Assembly: GCA_002389995.1 (NCBI GenBank)
Contig: DGRR01000052.1
Location: 1-19,193 of the forward strand
Source: Ruminococcus sp. UBA4383
GTDB taxonomy: Bacteria > Bacillota > Clostridia > Oscillospirales > Ruminococcaceae
DNA length: 19,193 nt
Direction of reading: 5' to 3'
The position numbers and the translations under genes were made by a program. Positions 6,701-13,153 of this stretch are shown here, in pieces. Positions within the stretch are counted from its first letter, which is position 1; each line of letters begins with the position of its first letter. A model generated the notes under the pieces. That model was not told the DNA's origin and made no database searches. It saw nothing but the letters and a program-made list of their open reading frames with translations.

Positions 6701-7282
6701 TTGGCTGATTATATTTATATTATAATTGCCCAGACAGGAACAAGGCCTGCAAGATTCTTTAAATTTATAACAAAAAAGCCATATAACCATGTATCTTTAT
6801 CAGGTGACATATCATTGTCGGAAATGTACAGCTTCTGCCGTACATACCGTCCCTTTCCCCTTCCTGCAACATTCAACAGGGAAATAGTAGGTAAAGGAAC
6901 TCTCGGACAATTCGGTTTCATACCGTGCGAAATATATCAGATTAAAGTCACAAGACAGCAGAAAGAAGAATATGAGAGAATTATAAACCATTTCATCAAC
7001 AACAGAAATATATATTCCTATAATATTCTCGGACTTTTTGCAATATACCTCAATATAGAATGGAACAGGGAAAAAAGTTTCCTGTGTTCCCAGTTTGTCG
7101 CATATACAATGGATAAAATAGGAATAAAACTTGAAAAGCCTTTCAGTATGTATACTCCCGACGATTTCCGTTCCTTTCCTGATGCAAAATTAATATATTC
7201 GGGAGAACTCAACTATTTTTACAACGATGTCTGCCATAACAGCCATTTTTTGTCGGATTACGGGAAAAAAGCATCTGTATAA
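6701..7282 (+). CDS. Permuted NlpC/P60-like (YiiX/DUF830-type) cysteine hydrolase
   Basis: The 193-residue protein resembles circularly permuted papain-fold amidases. In that family the catalytic His comes before the Cys: here H30 in PYNHVSL and C129 in SFLCSQFVAYTMDKIGI, followed by TPDDF (152-156). Such enzymes cleave amide or ester bonds in peptidoglycan peptides or lipid-linked substrates; the substrate here is unknown. The TTG at 6701 is chosen because GGAGGTGG lies five bases upstream and the YIYIIIAQTG core starts right after it. The longer reading from 6599 begins upstream of the predicted transcript start. No signal peptide is visible, so a cytoplasmic location is likely. Its 3' end overlaps the convergent gene by 25 bases. 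Confidence 0.75.
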   Translation: MADYIYIIIAQTGTRPARFFKFITKKPYNHVSLSGDISLSEMYSFCRTYRPFPLPATFNREIVGKGTLGQFGFIPCEIYQIKVTRQQKEEYERIINHFINNRNIYSYNILGLFAIYLNIEWNREKSFLCSQFVAYTMDKIGIKLEKPFSMYTPDDFRSFPDAKLIYSGELNYFYNDVCHNSHFLSDYGKKASV

Positions 7283-7560
7283 TAAGAAATACAGCACGAT
7301 ATCCTTATATCGTCCGATACCGCAAGATAAAATGAAAGCCATGCACGGTTTTCGGGTGCTGTGCCTGAAATATCTATCCTGAAAATTTTTCCGAGTATTT
7401 TTATTTCAGCATTTTCACCGTCTGCATTTACAGAAAAAGGTATTATTTTTTCTTCGGAAAGTCTGTTGTATGAACTTCCGCAGGCATTGAGAAAAATCCA
7501 TGCACCGAAAGTCAGAAGCACATAAACAAATAAAATCATCATGACAGGTTTTTTAAACAT
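7258..7560 (-). CDS. 100-residue putative lipoprotein or membrane-anchored protein, unknown function
   Basis: The protein opens with FKKPVMMILFVYVLLTFGAWIFLNACGSS: a basic start, a hydrophobic stretch and a possible lipobox (LNAC, Cys27). This is either a lipoprotein signal or a single anchor. The remaining 70 residues are short beta-prone segments with a terminal Cys pair (ISCCISYY). I do not recognise the family. The ATG at 7560 has only a weak site (AAAGG about 11 bases upstream), but a good promoter (TTGATA-N17-TATAAT) starts a transcript 28 bases before it. Codon use matches its neighbours. The last 25 bases overlap the end of the convergent hydrolase gene. Confidence 0.6.
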   Translation of the reverse strand: MFKKPVMMILFVYVLLTFGAWIFLNACGSSYNRLSEEKIIPFSVNADGENAEIKILGKIFRIDISGTAPENRAWLSFYLAVSDDIRISCCISYYTDAFFP

Positions 7561-7594
7561 TTTACTATTGCCTTTCTGTTTTAAATCTGTCCTT

Positions 7595-7623
7595 ATTATA
7601 TGCATATTGCACGATATTATCAA
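7595..7623 (-). promoter_or_regulatory. Promoter of the 100-residue putative lipoprotein gene
   Basis: On the minus strand TTGATA (7623-7618), 17 bases, TATAAT (7600-7595), start near 7588. The first two T residues of the -35 box are the last part of the T-tract of the preceding terminator. Confidence 0.75.
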
Positions 7624-7652
7624 AAAAGCCCGAAACTTCATGTTTCGGGCTT
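7622..7652 (-). terminator. Intrinsic terminator of the repeat-tailed lipoprotein gene
   Basis: AAGCCCGAAAC and GTTTCGGGCTT (7626-7636 with 7642-7652) form a perfect 11-pair stem with a five-base loop. On the minus strand a run of six T follows (complement of 7622-7627). Confidence 0.92.
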
Positions 7653-7666
7653 CTCAATGTCATTTA

Positions 7667-8749
7667 TCAATAATAATATCCTGCGTTGGGGTCATATCCG
7701 TAGTCATAACCATATCCGTAATTCTGGTCATATCCATAATTGGGGTCATATCCGTAGTTCGGGTCATAACCATAATTCGGGTCATATCCATAGTTCGGGT
7801 CAGCATAAGCACCTGTATTGGGGTCTACATAGCCTCCGTTTGCGTTATTGTTCGGGTCAACGTAAAGACCTGTATTGGGGTCTATATAACCGCCGTTTGC
7901 ATTAGCCTGATTCTGGTCCTGACTGGGAGTTGTCTGGATATCAGCCCCTGCGACATATGTAGCACCTTTCTTTGAAGTGGGAAGTGAGGGGTCAATCTCA
8001 GTGCCGTCAGTAGGATTTTCAACCGCATTGCCTGCATCTGCCGCAGGTGCGGACTGTCCGTCATCAAAGGAAACTCCGCCGTTTACGGATTTTATCATGA
8101 GTTCGGATTCTTTTGTATTTACGAGAGAACCTGCATAAAGTGAAGTATACTCGATAAATGCAACATCATCTTCATACATGATAACTGCATCATAGCAGTC
8201 ATTGAACGGGAAACTGTGGAGTTCAGCCTTTGTGCCGTCCTCGAATACAATTTTTATGGAATATTCAGTTGTTATAGTGGGGGTTACACCGTCATAGTAG
8301 AATATCTCCTCAGGCGGAATAGCAGGTGATTCATACACAAGAGTTACAGGTGCCTGTGTACCGAATACGCTGTCATCGGGAATCATATTCTGGGGATATA
8401 CTGTTTCAAAATCGGCTTTTACAGCAAATTCCGAGATATTTTTTCCTGTGCTGTTGGTAAGGGCAACTTTATGAACGAGGTCGCCTTCTTTATCCTCACC
8501 GAGCATGGTAACAGGCTTTTTAGCTTCAGTAGCGGGTTCTGTCGTTACCTCCTCAGTTGCTTCTTCTGTTGATTCCTCCAAAGGTGCGGCAGTAAGTTCT
8601 TCAATTTCCGAATCGTTTGTGGGAGTTTCTTCTACTGATGAGGAAGGTTCGTCAATAGGGGGTTCTCCGACAGCAGATTTCACGCCGCAAGATGCAAGTG
8701 TAAGGCTGAGTGCAGCGATAAGTGCTGCAATTGCCACTCTTTTTCTCAT
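7667..8749 (-). CDS. Lipoprotein with acidic linker and Tyr-rich YGYDPN tandem-repeat tail
   Basis: This 360-residue protein has a lipoprotein signal (residues 1-20) ending in the lipobox LASC with acylated Cys21, so it is anchored outside the membrane. Residues 25-80 are an acidic Glu/Thr/Pro linker suited to crossing the wall. Residues 88-225 form a probable beta-sandwich domain (VHKVALTNSTGKNISEFAV; YSIKIVFEDGTKAEL) of no family I can name. The C-terminus has two GGYxDPNTGxYxDPN units (286-319), then tandem DPNYGY hexapeptides (317-346) and a Tyr-rich end. AGGAGG precedes the ATG. Aromatic repeat tails of this kind may bind wall or plant polysaccharide, or drive assembly; that is inference. 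Confidence 0.85.
   Translation of the reverse strand: MRKRVAIAALIAALSLTLASCGVKSAVGEPPIDEPSSSVEETPTNDSEIEELTAAPLEESTEEATEEVTTEPATEAKKPVTMLGEDKEGDLVHKVALTNSTGKNISEFAVKADFETVYPQNMIPDDSVFGTQAPVTLVYESPAIPPEEIFYYDGVTPTITTEYSIKIVFEDGTKAELHSFPFNDCYDAVIMYEDDVAFIEYTSLYAGSLVNTKESELMIKSVNGGVSFDDGQSAPAADAGNAVENPTDGTEIDPSLPTSKKGATYVAGADIQTTPSQDQNQANANGGYIDPNTGLYVDPNNNANGGYVDPNTGAYADPNYGYDPNYGYDPNYGYDPNYGYDQNYGYGYDYGYDPNAGYYY
7691..7798. repeat. 18-bp tandem repeats encoding YGYDPN units
   Basis: Four clear 18-base units occur at 7727-7744, 7745-7762, 7763-7780 and 7781-7798, of the form GTCATATCCATAATTCGG with small changes, and degenerate copies extend to about 7691. They are in frame with the lipoprotein gene. 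Third-position variation between units suggests they are held by selection on the peptide. Copy number could vary between strains by slippage. Confidence 0.9.
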
Positions 8750-8776
8750 TATTTTATCCTCCTGAAATTAATTTTT

Positions 8777-8805
8777 CGGCAGACGCATCAACATAAAACG
8801 TGCCG
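8777..8805 (-). promoter_or_regulatory. Bulged hairpin in the lipoprotein gene leader
   Basis: CGGCA at the left and TGCCG at the right pair, and an inner CG/CG pair extends the stem across a small bulge. The element lies in the leader, about 15 bases before the AGGAGG site. It matches no riboswitch class I know and may be chance. Confidence 0.25.
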
Positions 8806-8842
8806 TTTCCTCAATAATTTTCTTTTTTCTGAATCAATGTTT

Positions 8843-8871
8843 ATTTTAACACATATTTGCGGATATGTCAA
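8843..8871 (-). promoter_or_regulatory. Promoter of the repeat-tailed lipoprotein gene
   Basis: On the minus strand TTGACA (8871-8866), 17 bases, TAAAAT (8848-8843). Transcription would start near 8836 and give a leader of about 86 bases. Confidence 0.8.
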
Positions 8872-8937
8872 GCATTTTTAAAATAATGGAATAATTTTTT
8901 TGATACAGGGGGATAAAATAAGTTTTTTTATAATCAA

Positions 8938-8966
8938 TTGACAATAAACTTAGTATATGGTAAAAT
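8938..8966 (+). promoter_or_regulatory. Promoter-like sequence directed antisense into the spoIIP gene
   Basis: TTGACA (8938-8943), 17 bases, TAAAAT (8961-8966) on the plus strand. No plus-strand gene follows. A transcript from about 8973 would run antisense through the 3' end of spoIIP. The match is as good as those in front of genes, but expression is unproven. Confidence 0.45.
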
Positions 8967-8976
8967 TGAAAAGAAG

Positions 8977-10140
8977 CTATTCTCTGAGACTGAGGAGGAG
9001 CTGTGCGAGGGACTGACCTATAAGCTGTCCTGAATATTGTACCTGTTCAAGAGTATTTCCGTGAGAGCCTACTTCTATAAGGAGACTGCCTGTTGTCAAA
9101 TCCTGATTGTAATGGCGGTAATCAAATAATATCGGTCTTGTAAGTCCTGCAAAATCTCCCTCTATCTGCTGCTGCAAGCTGCACGCAAAATGGAAATTCT
9201 TTATGTATTCGGGCATACCGAGCGTACCGTCATCACAGCCCGATATTATCATAATCTGTGCGGCTTCCCTGCCGTTTATTTCAACATAAGGCTGATATAT
9301 GAATCCGTCCCCTGATATTGCATCACGGTGAATGTCAAGTGCTACCTTTATACTGGGGTATTCCTCCAGAATGGGGATAATAGTTTCTCTGCTCCTGTCA
9401 TATGAGCCGTTATATGAAGGATAGTCGTGAATTGTCCTTGCGTGTATCACACCTATTCCCTTTGCTTCGAGTTCAGCCTGAATCGCATCGCCTATCATGA
9501 CAACATTTTTTGTTTCGTCAGTAGACCTGTAATTGAAAGATGTATCATAATGTTCCCTTACATACGGTTCAAAGCTTTCGGTTGTGTGAGTATGATATAT
9601 AAGTACCTGCGGTTCATCTGTATTGCTTATGGTAAAATTCGGCAGACAGAGACTTTCATTGTAAAGGTCATCATTTGACCAGTATGTTTTATTGTTCACC
9701 TGTCCGCATTTATCGAGGTCAAAAAATGACGTTCCGCTGTAATATCCGTAAGTTGTGCGGATAACATCACCGTTTTCATACCATTGTGTCGGGTACGGCT
9801 TATCCCCTGCATTTTCGGAAACCATTTCGAGGGGACTTTCAAGCTTTATACCTGATTTTTCATCGGATTTTTCCTCCTGAACACCGTAGCCCTCGGATAA
9901 TATATCCTCACCGCTGAGAATATCTTTCATATCCTTTTCAGATGACTTGTGATATTCAGGCTGTGCGGCTATATCGACAATTTTCTCCCCGCCTTTGCCA
10001 AGACTTATATTGTTGAGTTTTTCGGCTGCCTGTCTTATTTCGGAGGCTTTTCCGCCTACGAATGCCGCCCCTAACGGTATGAGTATCAGCGCACAGAATT
10101 TAACTATTCCCATAATTTTTCTTTTTTTATACCTTGTCAA
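8977..10140 (-). CDS. spoIIP: Stage II sporulation protein P (peptidoglycan amidase/endopeptidase)
   Basis: SpoIIP is the zinc-dependent wall hydrolase of the SpoIIDMP complex, which thins septal peptidoglycan and drives engulfment during endospore formation. The 387-residue protein has a short basic N-terminus, one membrane anchor (about 11-30), a linker rich in Lys, Asp and Glu, and the amidase domain from about residue 175. Key motifs are IYHTHTTESF (181-190, His183), VALDIHRDAI (266-275, His271) and LLIEVGSHGNTLEQ (353-366, Glu356), matching the metal and catalytic residues of the family. The TTG at 10140 is chosen because GAGGTG lies six bases upstream; the longer frame to 10206 has no such site. 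It is divergent from the deacetylase gene. Confidence 0.92.
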   Translation of the reverse strand: MTRYKKRKIMGIVKFCALILIPLGAAFVGGKASEIRQAAEKLNNISLGKGGEKIVDIAAQPEYHKSSEKDMKDILSGEDILSEGYGVQEEKSDEKSGIKLESPLEMVSENAGDKPYPTQWYENGDVIRTTYGYYSGTSFFDLDKCGQVNNKTYWSNDDLYNESLCLPNFTISNTDEPQVLIYHTHTTESFEPYVREHYDTSFNYRSTDETKNVVMIGDAIQAELEAKGIGVIHARTIHDYPSYNGSYDRSRETIIPILEEYPSIKVALDIHRDAISGDGFIYQPYVEINGREAAQIMIISGCDDGTLGMPEYIKNFHFACSLQQQIEGDFAGLTRPILFDYRHYNQDLTTGSLLIEVGSHGNTLEQVQYSGQLIGQSLAQLLLSLRE

Positions 10141-10180
10141 TTTTCTCACCTCAAAATATCTTTTTACAAGTATATTCAGG

Positions 10181-10210
10181 GCATAAAAGAAATATTTCTG
10201 AATCATAATG
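10181..10210 (+). promoter_or_regulatory. Possible forespore (sigma-F/G-like) promoter of the deacetylase gene
   Basis: GCATA (10181-10185), 18 bases and CATAATG (10204-10210) resemble the forespore sigma-G pattern, with one mismatch at the end of the -10 box. No good sigma-A promoter was found in the same gap. Transcription would start about 20 bases before the ATG. This is a weak call from short motifs. Confidence 0.3.
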
Positions 10211-10236
10211 CATATTCTCTATTGGAGATGATATTT

Positions 10237-11094
10237 ATGTATAAATGTTTCAGAGTAAAAAAATTAATAGTCCCCGTGATAATTATTCTCTGCATTGCAT
10301 TTTTCTTTATGGGGAAAAAACTCTTTTCAATCGCATATCCGGAAGAAAAGCCTGTAAAGCTCCCTGTTATCATGTATCACAGCATTTATACGGATTCGCC
10401 CTCGGAATATGCCGTAACTCCTCAGCAGTTAGAAAACGATATGAAATGGCTTCACGATAACGGATATAAAACCGTATCCGCACAAAATCTCTGCGATTAC
10501 GTTTTCAATAACGGCTCACTCCCCGAAAAATGCGTCATGATTACCCTCGATGACGGCTATTACAATAATATGCAGATTCTCCCTCTGCTTGAAAAATATG
10601 ATATGTGCGCCGTGATTTCAATAGTCGGAAAATATACTGATGAGTATGCAGAAAATGACCCGCATAACCTCAATTATTCCTACCTTACATGGAAAGATGT
10701 AAATGATTTGCTTGATTCAGGACGGGTGGAAATAGGTAATCATACCTATGATATGCATTCTCTCTATAACGGAAGAAAAGGCTGTGCCAAAAATGCATCT
10801 GAATCGGAAAATAACTACGTTTCCGCAATATCTGCGGATATATCACTCATGCAGGAGAAAATCAGGGAAAATACAGGTATATCTCCATTTATATTCACAT
10901 ATCCCTTTGGTGCGGTAAGCCCTGAATCAAGAAGCGTGCTCAGAGAAAACGGCTTTCTCATAACTTTTACCTGCCGTGAACTGCCGAATTATATAACCCG
11001 TGACCCTAAATCCCTCCTCGGAACAGGTCGCTTCAACAGGAGCGGTGTTTATTCAACGGAAGAATTTATGGAAAAATATATAGCACATGATTAA
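10237..11094 (+). CDS. Membrane-anchored polysaccharide deacetylase (CE4/NodB domain)
   Basis: A CE4 esterase that removes acetyl groups from N-acetylated sugars, most likely in peptidoglycan. The 285-residue protein has a basic start, one uncleaved anchor (about 10-26) and the NodB domain (about 42-270). Motif 1 is TLDDGY (103-108, Asp105/Asp106), motif 2 is HTYDMH (169-174, the two zinc His), motif 3 is TYPFGA (221-226). The opening LPVIMYHSI is typical of the YheN/PdaB-like branch. Motif 3 lacks the usual Arg before the Pro, which may affect activity. The ATG at 10237 follows GGAG by nine bases; earlier in-frame codons overlap that site. Its position opposite spoIIP suggests wall remodelling, possibly in sporulation. 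Confidence 0.88.
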   Translation: MYKCFRVKKLIVPVIIILCIAFFFMGKKLFSIAYPEEKPVKLPVIMYHSIYTDSPSEYAVTPQQLENDMKWLHDNGYKTVSAQNLCDYVFNNGSLPEKCVMITLDDGYYNNMQILPLLEKYDMCAVISIVGKYTDEYAENDPHNLNYSYLTWKDVNDLLDSGRVEIGNHTYDMHSLYNGRKGCAKNASESENNYVSAISADISLMQEKIRENTGISPFIFTYPFGAVSPESRSVLRENGFLITFTCRELPNYITRDPKSLLGTGRFNRSGVYSTEEFMEKYIAHD

Positions 11095-11159
11095 TCGCTC
11101 TATGTGATTTTGATAAAACTTTTACAGGAGATTTCAGAAATACCTGATTATAATAAAAT

Positions 11160-11561
11160 ATGAATAAGCTGAAACCGAAAAATATAATTTTTGCGGCTCT
11201 GCCGATTTTTTTAATACCGTTTTTATACTGGTTTGTACCGTTTTACAGGGAAAGAATAAGCATTTATGTCCCCCCTTGCTATATAAGGTTTTTTATAGGA
11301 ATATACTGCCCCGGCTGCGGAGGCACACATTGTATATACGAACTTGCAGAAGGTCATGTTTTGAATGCACTGAGATACAATGCATTGTTTTTTGCGGTGA
11401 TTTTATATATTATCCTGCTGTGGACGGAAAATATTTTCTTTGTGTTCGGAAAAAATATAAAAATTATCCCCAGAAGCAAAACCTTTTACAGAATTGCTCT
11501 GGGGACTGCCGTTGTTTATCTGATTTTAAGGAACTTTATACCGCTCCTTGCACCTGTATGA
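11160..11561 (+). CDS. DUF2752 family membrane protein
   Basis: The 133-residue protein carries the DUF2752 signature, here IYCPGCGGTHCIYELAEGHV (about 48-67; usually CPxCGxTR), with His in place of Arg after the Thr. It has three hydrophobic segments at about 9-27, 73-93 and 110-130. The Cys pair (C50, C53) could bind metal; the family's function is not established. The ATG has no ribosome binding site in the normal window (GGAG is about 30 bases away), while a TATAAT at 11149-11154 would start transcription almost at the ATG, so the message may be leaderless. Its 3' end overlaps the convergent DUF4190 gene by 26 bases. Confidence 0.8.
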   Translation: MNKLKPKNIIFAALPIFLIPFLYWFVPFYRERISIYVPPCYIRFFIGIYCPGCGGTHCIYELAEGHVLNALRYNALFFAVILYIILLWTENIFFVFGKNIKIIPRSKTFYRIALGTAVVYLILRNFIPLLAPV

Positions 11562-12108
11562 GATTCATACCCGTAAAGGCATCGGAATAAACTGCTGCAC
11601 CTGTTGTCGTACCCTGTGCTGCGCCTGAATCAACCTTGCTGATAAGGTCAGCATAGAATTCTTCAAAGTTCTTGTAGTTGCTGTCCTGCCAGAACTGGTC
11701 ATACTTGGGATCTTTATACTTCTGGAATTCCTCAGGAATTTCGCCTGTTTCCTTGTACATCTGAACATACTGTTCGCTGTTCTGTATAAACTTCGAGAAG
11801 TCATTAACTTCTTCCTTGTAGCTTACACCTATAAATACAACTACAAGTATTGAAAGAATCGAAACAATCAAGCTTGCTATTGCAAGACCCTTTGCACCCC
11901 TGTGAGTTGCAAGCGATATAATCGCAAGAATGATTGAAATGGGTGCGAAAACAACTGCACCGCAGCCGCAGCAGATAAATCCCAGAATACTGAGTACAAA
12001 GGCGGTTATCGCAAGCCCTTTCTTATCAGCATTGACATCTCTGTTATTTGAACTGTATCCTCCATTATTTGAGTTATAATCTCCGCCATTTCCTTTTGAA
12101 AGATTCAT
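11536..12108 (-). CDS. DUF4190-type two-helix membrane protein
   Basis: A 190-residue protein with an Asn/Gly/Ser-rich N-terminus (residues 5-24), then a DUF4190-like pair of membrane helices (about 31-67 and 73-97, joined by ATHRGAKG), and an outside, acidic, aromatic C-terminal region of about 90 residues. The first helix contains CCGCG. The sequence motif LAITAFVLSILGF followed by LAIASLIVSI is typical of the family, whose role is unknown. The ATG at 12108 is preferred because the TTG at 12129 lies within the AAGGAG ribosome binding site. It is separate from the metA operon, with its own weak promoter. Confidence 0.78.
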   Translation of the reverse strand: MNLSKGNGGDYNSNNGGYSSNNRDVNADKKGLAITAFVLSILGFICCGCGAVVFAPISIILAIISLATHRGAKGLAIASLIVSILSILVVVFIGVSYKEEVNDFSKFIQNSEQYVQMYKETGEIPEEFQKYKDPKYDQFWQDSNYKNFEEFYADLISKVDSGAAQGTTTGAAVYSDAFTGMNLIQVQGAV

Positions 12109-12136
12109 TGTTTTTCTTCTCCTTTTCAATAAATAA

Positions 12137-12165
12137 TTTTTATATCAATGCAGAAGCATTGACAA
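12137..12165 (-). promoter_or_regulatory. Weak promoter of the DUF4190 gene
   Basis: On the minus strand TTGTCA (12165-12160), 17 bases, TAAAAA (12142-12137). An inverted repeat fills the spacer. The -10 box is poor, so expression may depend on a regulator or on read-through from metA. Confidence 0.4.
12145..12162. repeat. Perfect 7-base inverted repeat TCAATGC-AGAA-GCATTGA
   Basis: The repeat lies between metA and the DUF4190 gene. As RNA it makes a 7-pair hairpin with a four-base loop 25 bases after the metA stop, but with no solid T-run, so it is at best a weak terminator. As DNA it lies between the -35 and -10 boxes of the DUF4190 promoter and could be an operator. Confidence 0.55.
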
Positions 12166-12187
12166 CATGATTTTTTCTTCCCTTAAA

Positions 12188-13138
12188 TCAAAGGAAATTG
12201 TTTTCCCACGTCCAGCTTCTTATTTCAAGTTCATCGAGATTATAGGGTGTCTGCTGGTACACACAGTAGTTGAGCCAGTTTGTAAATAAAAGATTTGCCG
12301 TTCCACGCCATGAAAACACAGGCATTTTTGAAGTATCGTCATCAGGAAAATAGTTATAGGGTATCTGTATATCTATTCCCTTCTTTATGTCACGAAAATA
12401 TTCCGAAGCTATGGTATTTCTGTCATATTCGGAATGACCTGTGATAAAATACTGTCTGCCGTTTTTATTTGCGACAATATGCACACCTGACATTTCCGAA
12501 CTTGTAAGTATTTCAAGCTGCGGAATTTTTTCTATGTCTTCACGTCTTACTTCGGTATTTCTTGAATGTGGGACGTAGAATATATCATCAAATCCTCGAA
12601 GAAGCTGTTTGTTGCCCACTTCTGCCCTGTGAGGAAATATGCCGAACATCTTTTTTTTCAGCGGATATTTCGGCACTCCGAAATGATAATAAAGACCTGC
12701 CTGTGCTGCCCAGCATATATACATGGTACAGAAAACGTGAGTTTTTGACCATTCAAATATTTCTGTTATTTCGTTCCAGTAATCTACCTGACTGTATTCA
12801 AGGAGTTCAACAGGTGCGCCTGTGACTATCATTCCGTCATATCTGTTATTTTTTATCTCGCTGAATTTCTTGTAGAATGAATCAAGGTGGGTATGGGAAG
12901 TATTTCTTGAAACATGGGAAGCCATTTGCAGAAGTTCAATATCCACCTGCAAGGGGGTATTGCTGAGAAGTCTCATCAACTGGGTTTCCGTTTCAATTTT
13001 TTTGGGCATGACGTTCAGTATTATTACTTTCAGCGGACGTATATCCTGATGTTCGGCTCTTTCCTTTGACATTACGAAAATATTTTCTTCACCGAGCGTT
13101 CTGAATGCGGGCAGTTCCGATGATATTCTTATCGGCAA
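12188..13138 (-). CDS. metA: Homoserine O-acyltransferase MetA, acetyl-CoA type predicted
   Basis: This enzyme acylates the hydroxyl of L-homoserine, the first committed step of methionine synthesis in the cytoplasm. The 316-residue length is normal. The fold is glutamine-amidotransferase-like, with catalytic Cys142 (YICWAAQAG), His235 and Glu237 (TGHSEYDR). Residue 111 is Glu (TGAPVELLEY); published work on MetA shows that Glu here selects acetyl-CoA whereas Gly selects succinyl-CoA, so the product is predicted to be O-acetylhomoserine despite the MetA family name. The start is TTG, with AAAGGAGGTGA nine bases upstream. It is the last gene of the operon, 15 bases after the preceding stop. 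No SAM riboswitch or T-box is visible in that gap. Confidence 0.94.
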   Translation of the reverse strand: MPIRISSELPAFRTLGEENIFVMSKERAEHQDIRPLKVIILNVMPKKIETETQLMRLLSNTPLQVDIELLQMASHVSRNTSHTHLDSFYKKFSEIKNNRYDGMIVTGAPVELLEYSQVDYWNEITEIFEWSKTHVFCTMYICWAAQAGLYYHFGVPKYPLKKKMFGIFPHRAEVGNKQLLRGFDDIFYVPHSRNTEVRREDIEKIPQLEILTSSEMSGVHIVANKNGRQYFITGHSEYDRNTIASEYFRDIKKGIDIQIPYNYFPDDDTSKMPVFSWRGTANLLFTNWLNYCVYQQTPYNLDELEIRSWTWENNFL

Positions 13139-13153
13139 TTAACATCACCTCCT

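Noticed and set aside
7296..7313. 7-pair hairpin ACGATAT-CCTT-ATATCGT after the hydrolase gene
   Set aside because: No T-tract follows on the plus strand, and it lies inside the convergent coding sequence, so I do not call it a terminator.
7691..7798. Short regular repeats resembling a CRISPR array
   Set aside because: Units are contiguous with no unique spacers, and they are in frame with a coding sequence.
7541..7975. Plus-strand open frame opposite the lipoprotein repeats, giving Val/Ile-rich repeats
   Set aside because: It is the shadow of the in-frame 18-base repeats of the minus-strand lipoprotein gene and crosses its terminator.
10141..10206. Longer SpoIIP start at the ATG 10206
   Set aside because: No ribosome binding site precedes it, and it adds an odd segment before the normal basic start and anchor; TTG at 10140 has GAGGTG at ideal distance.
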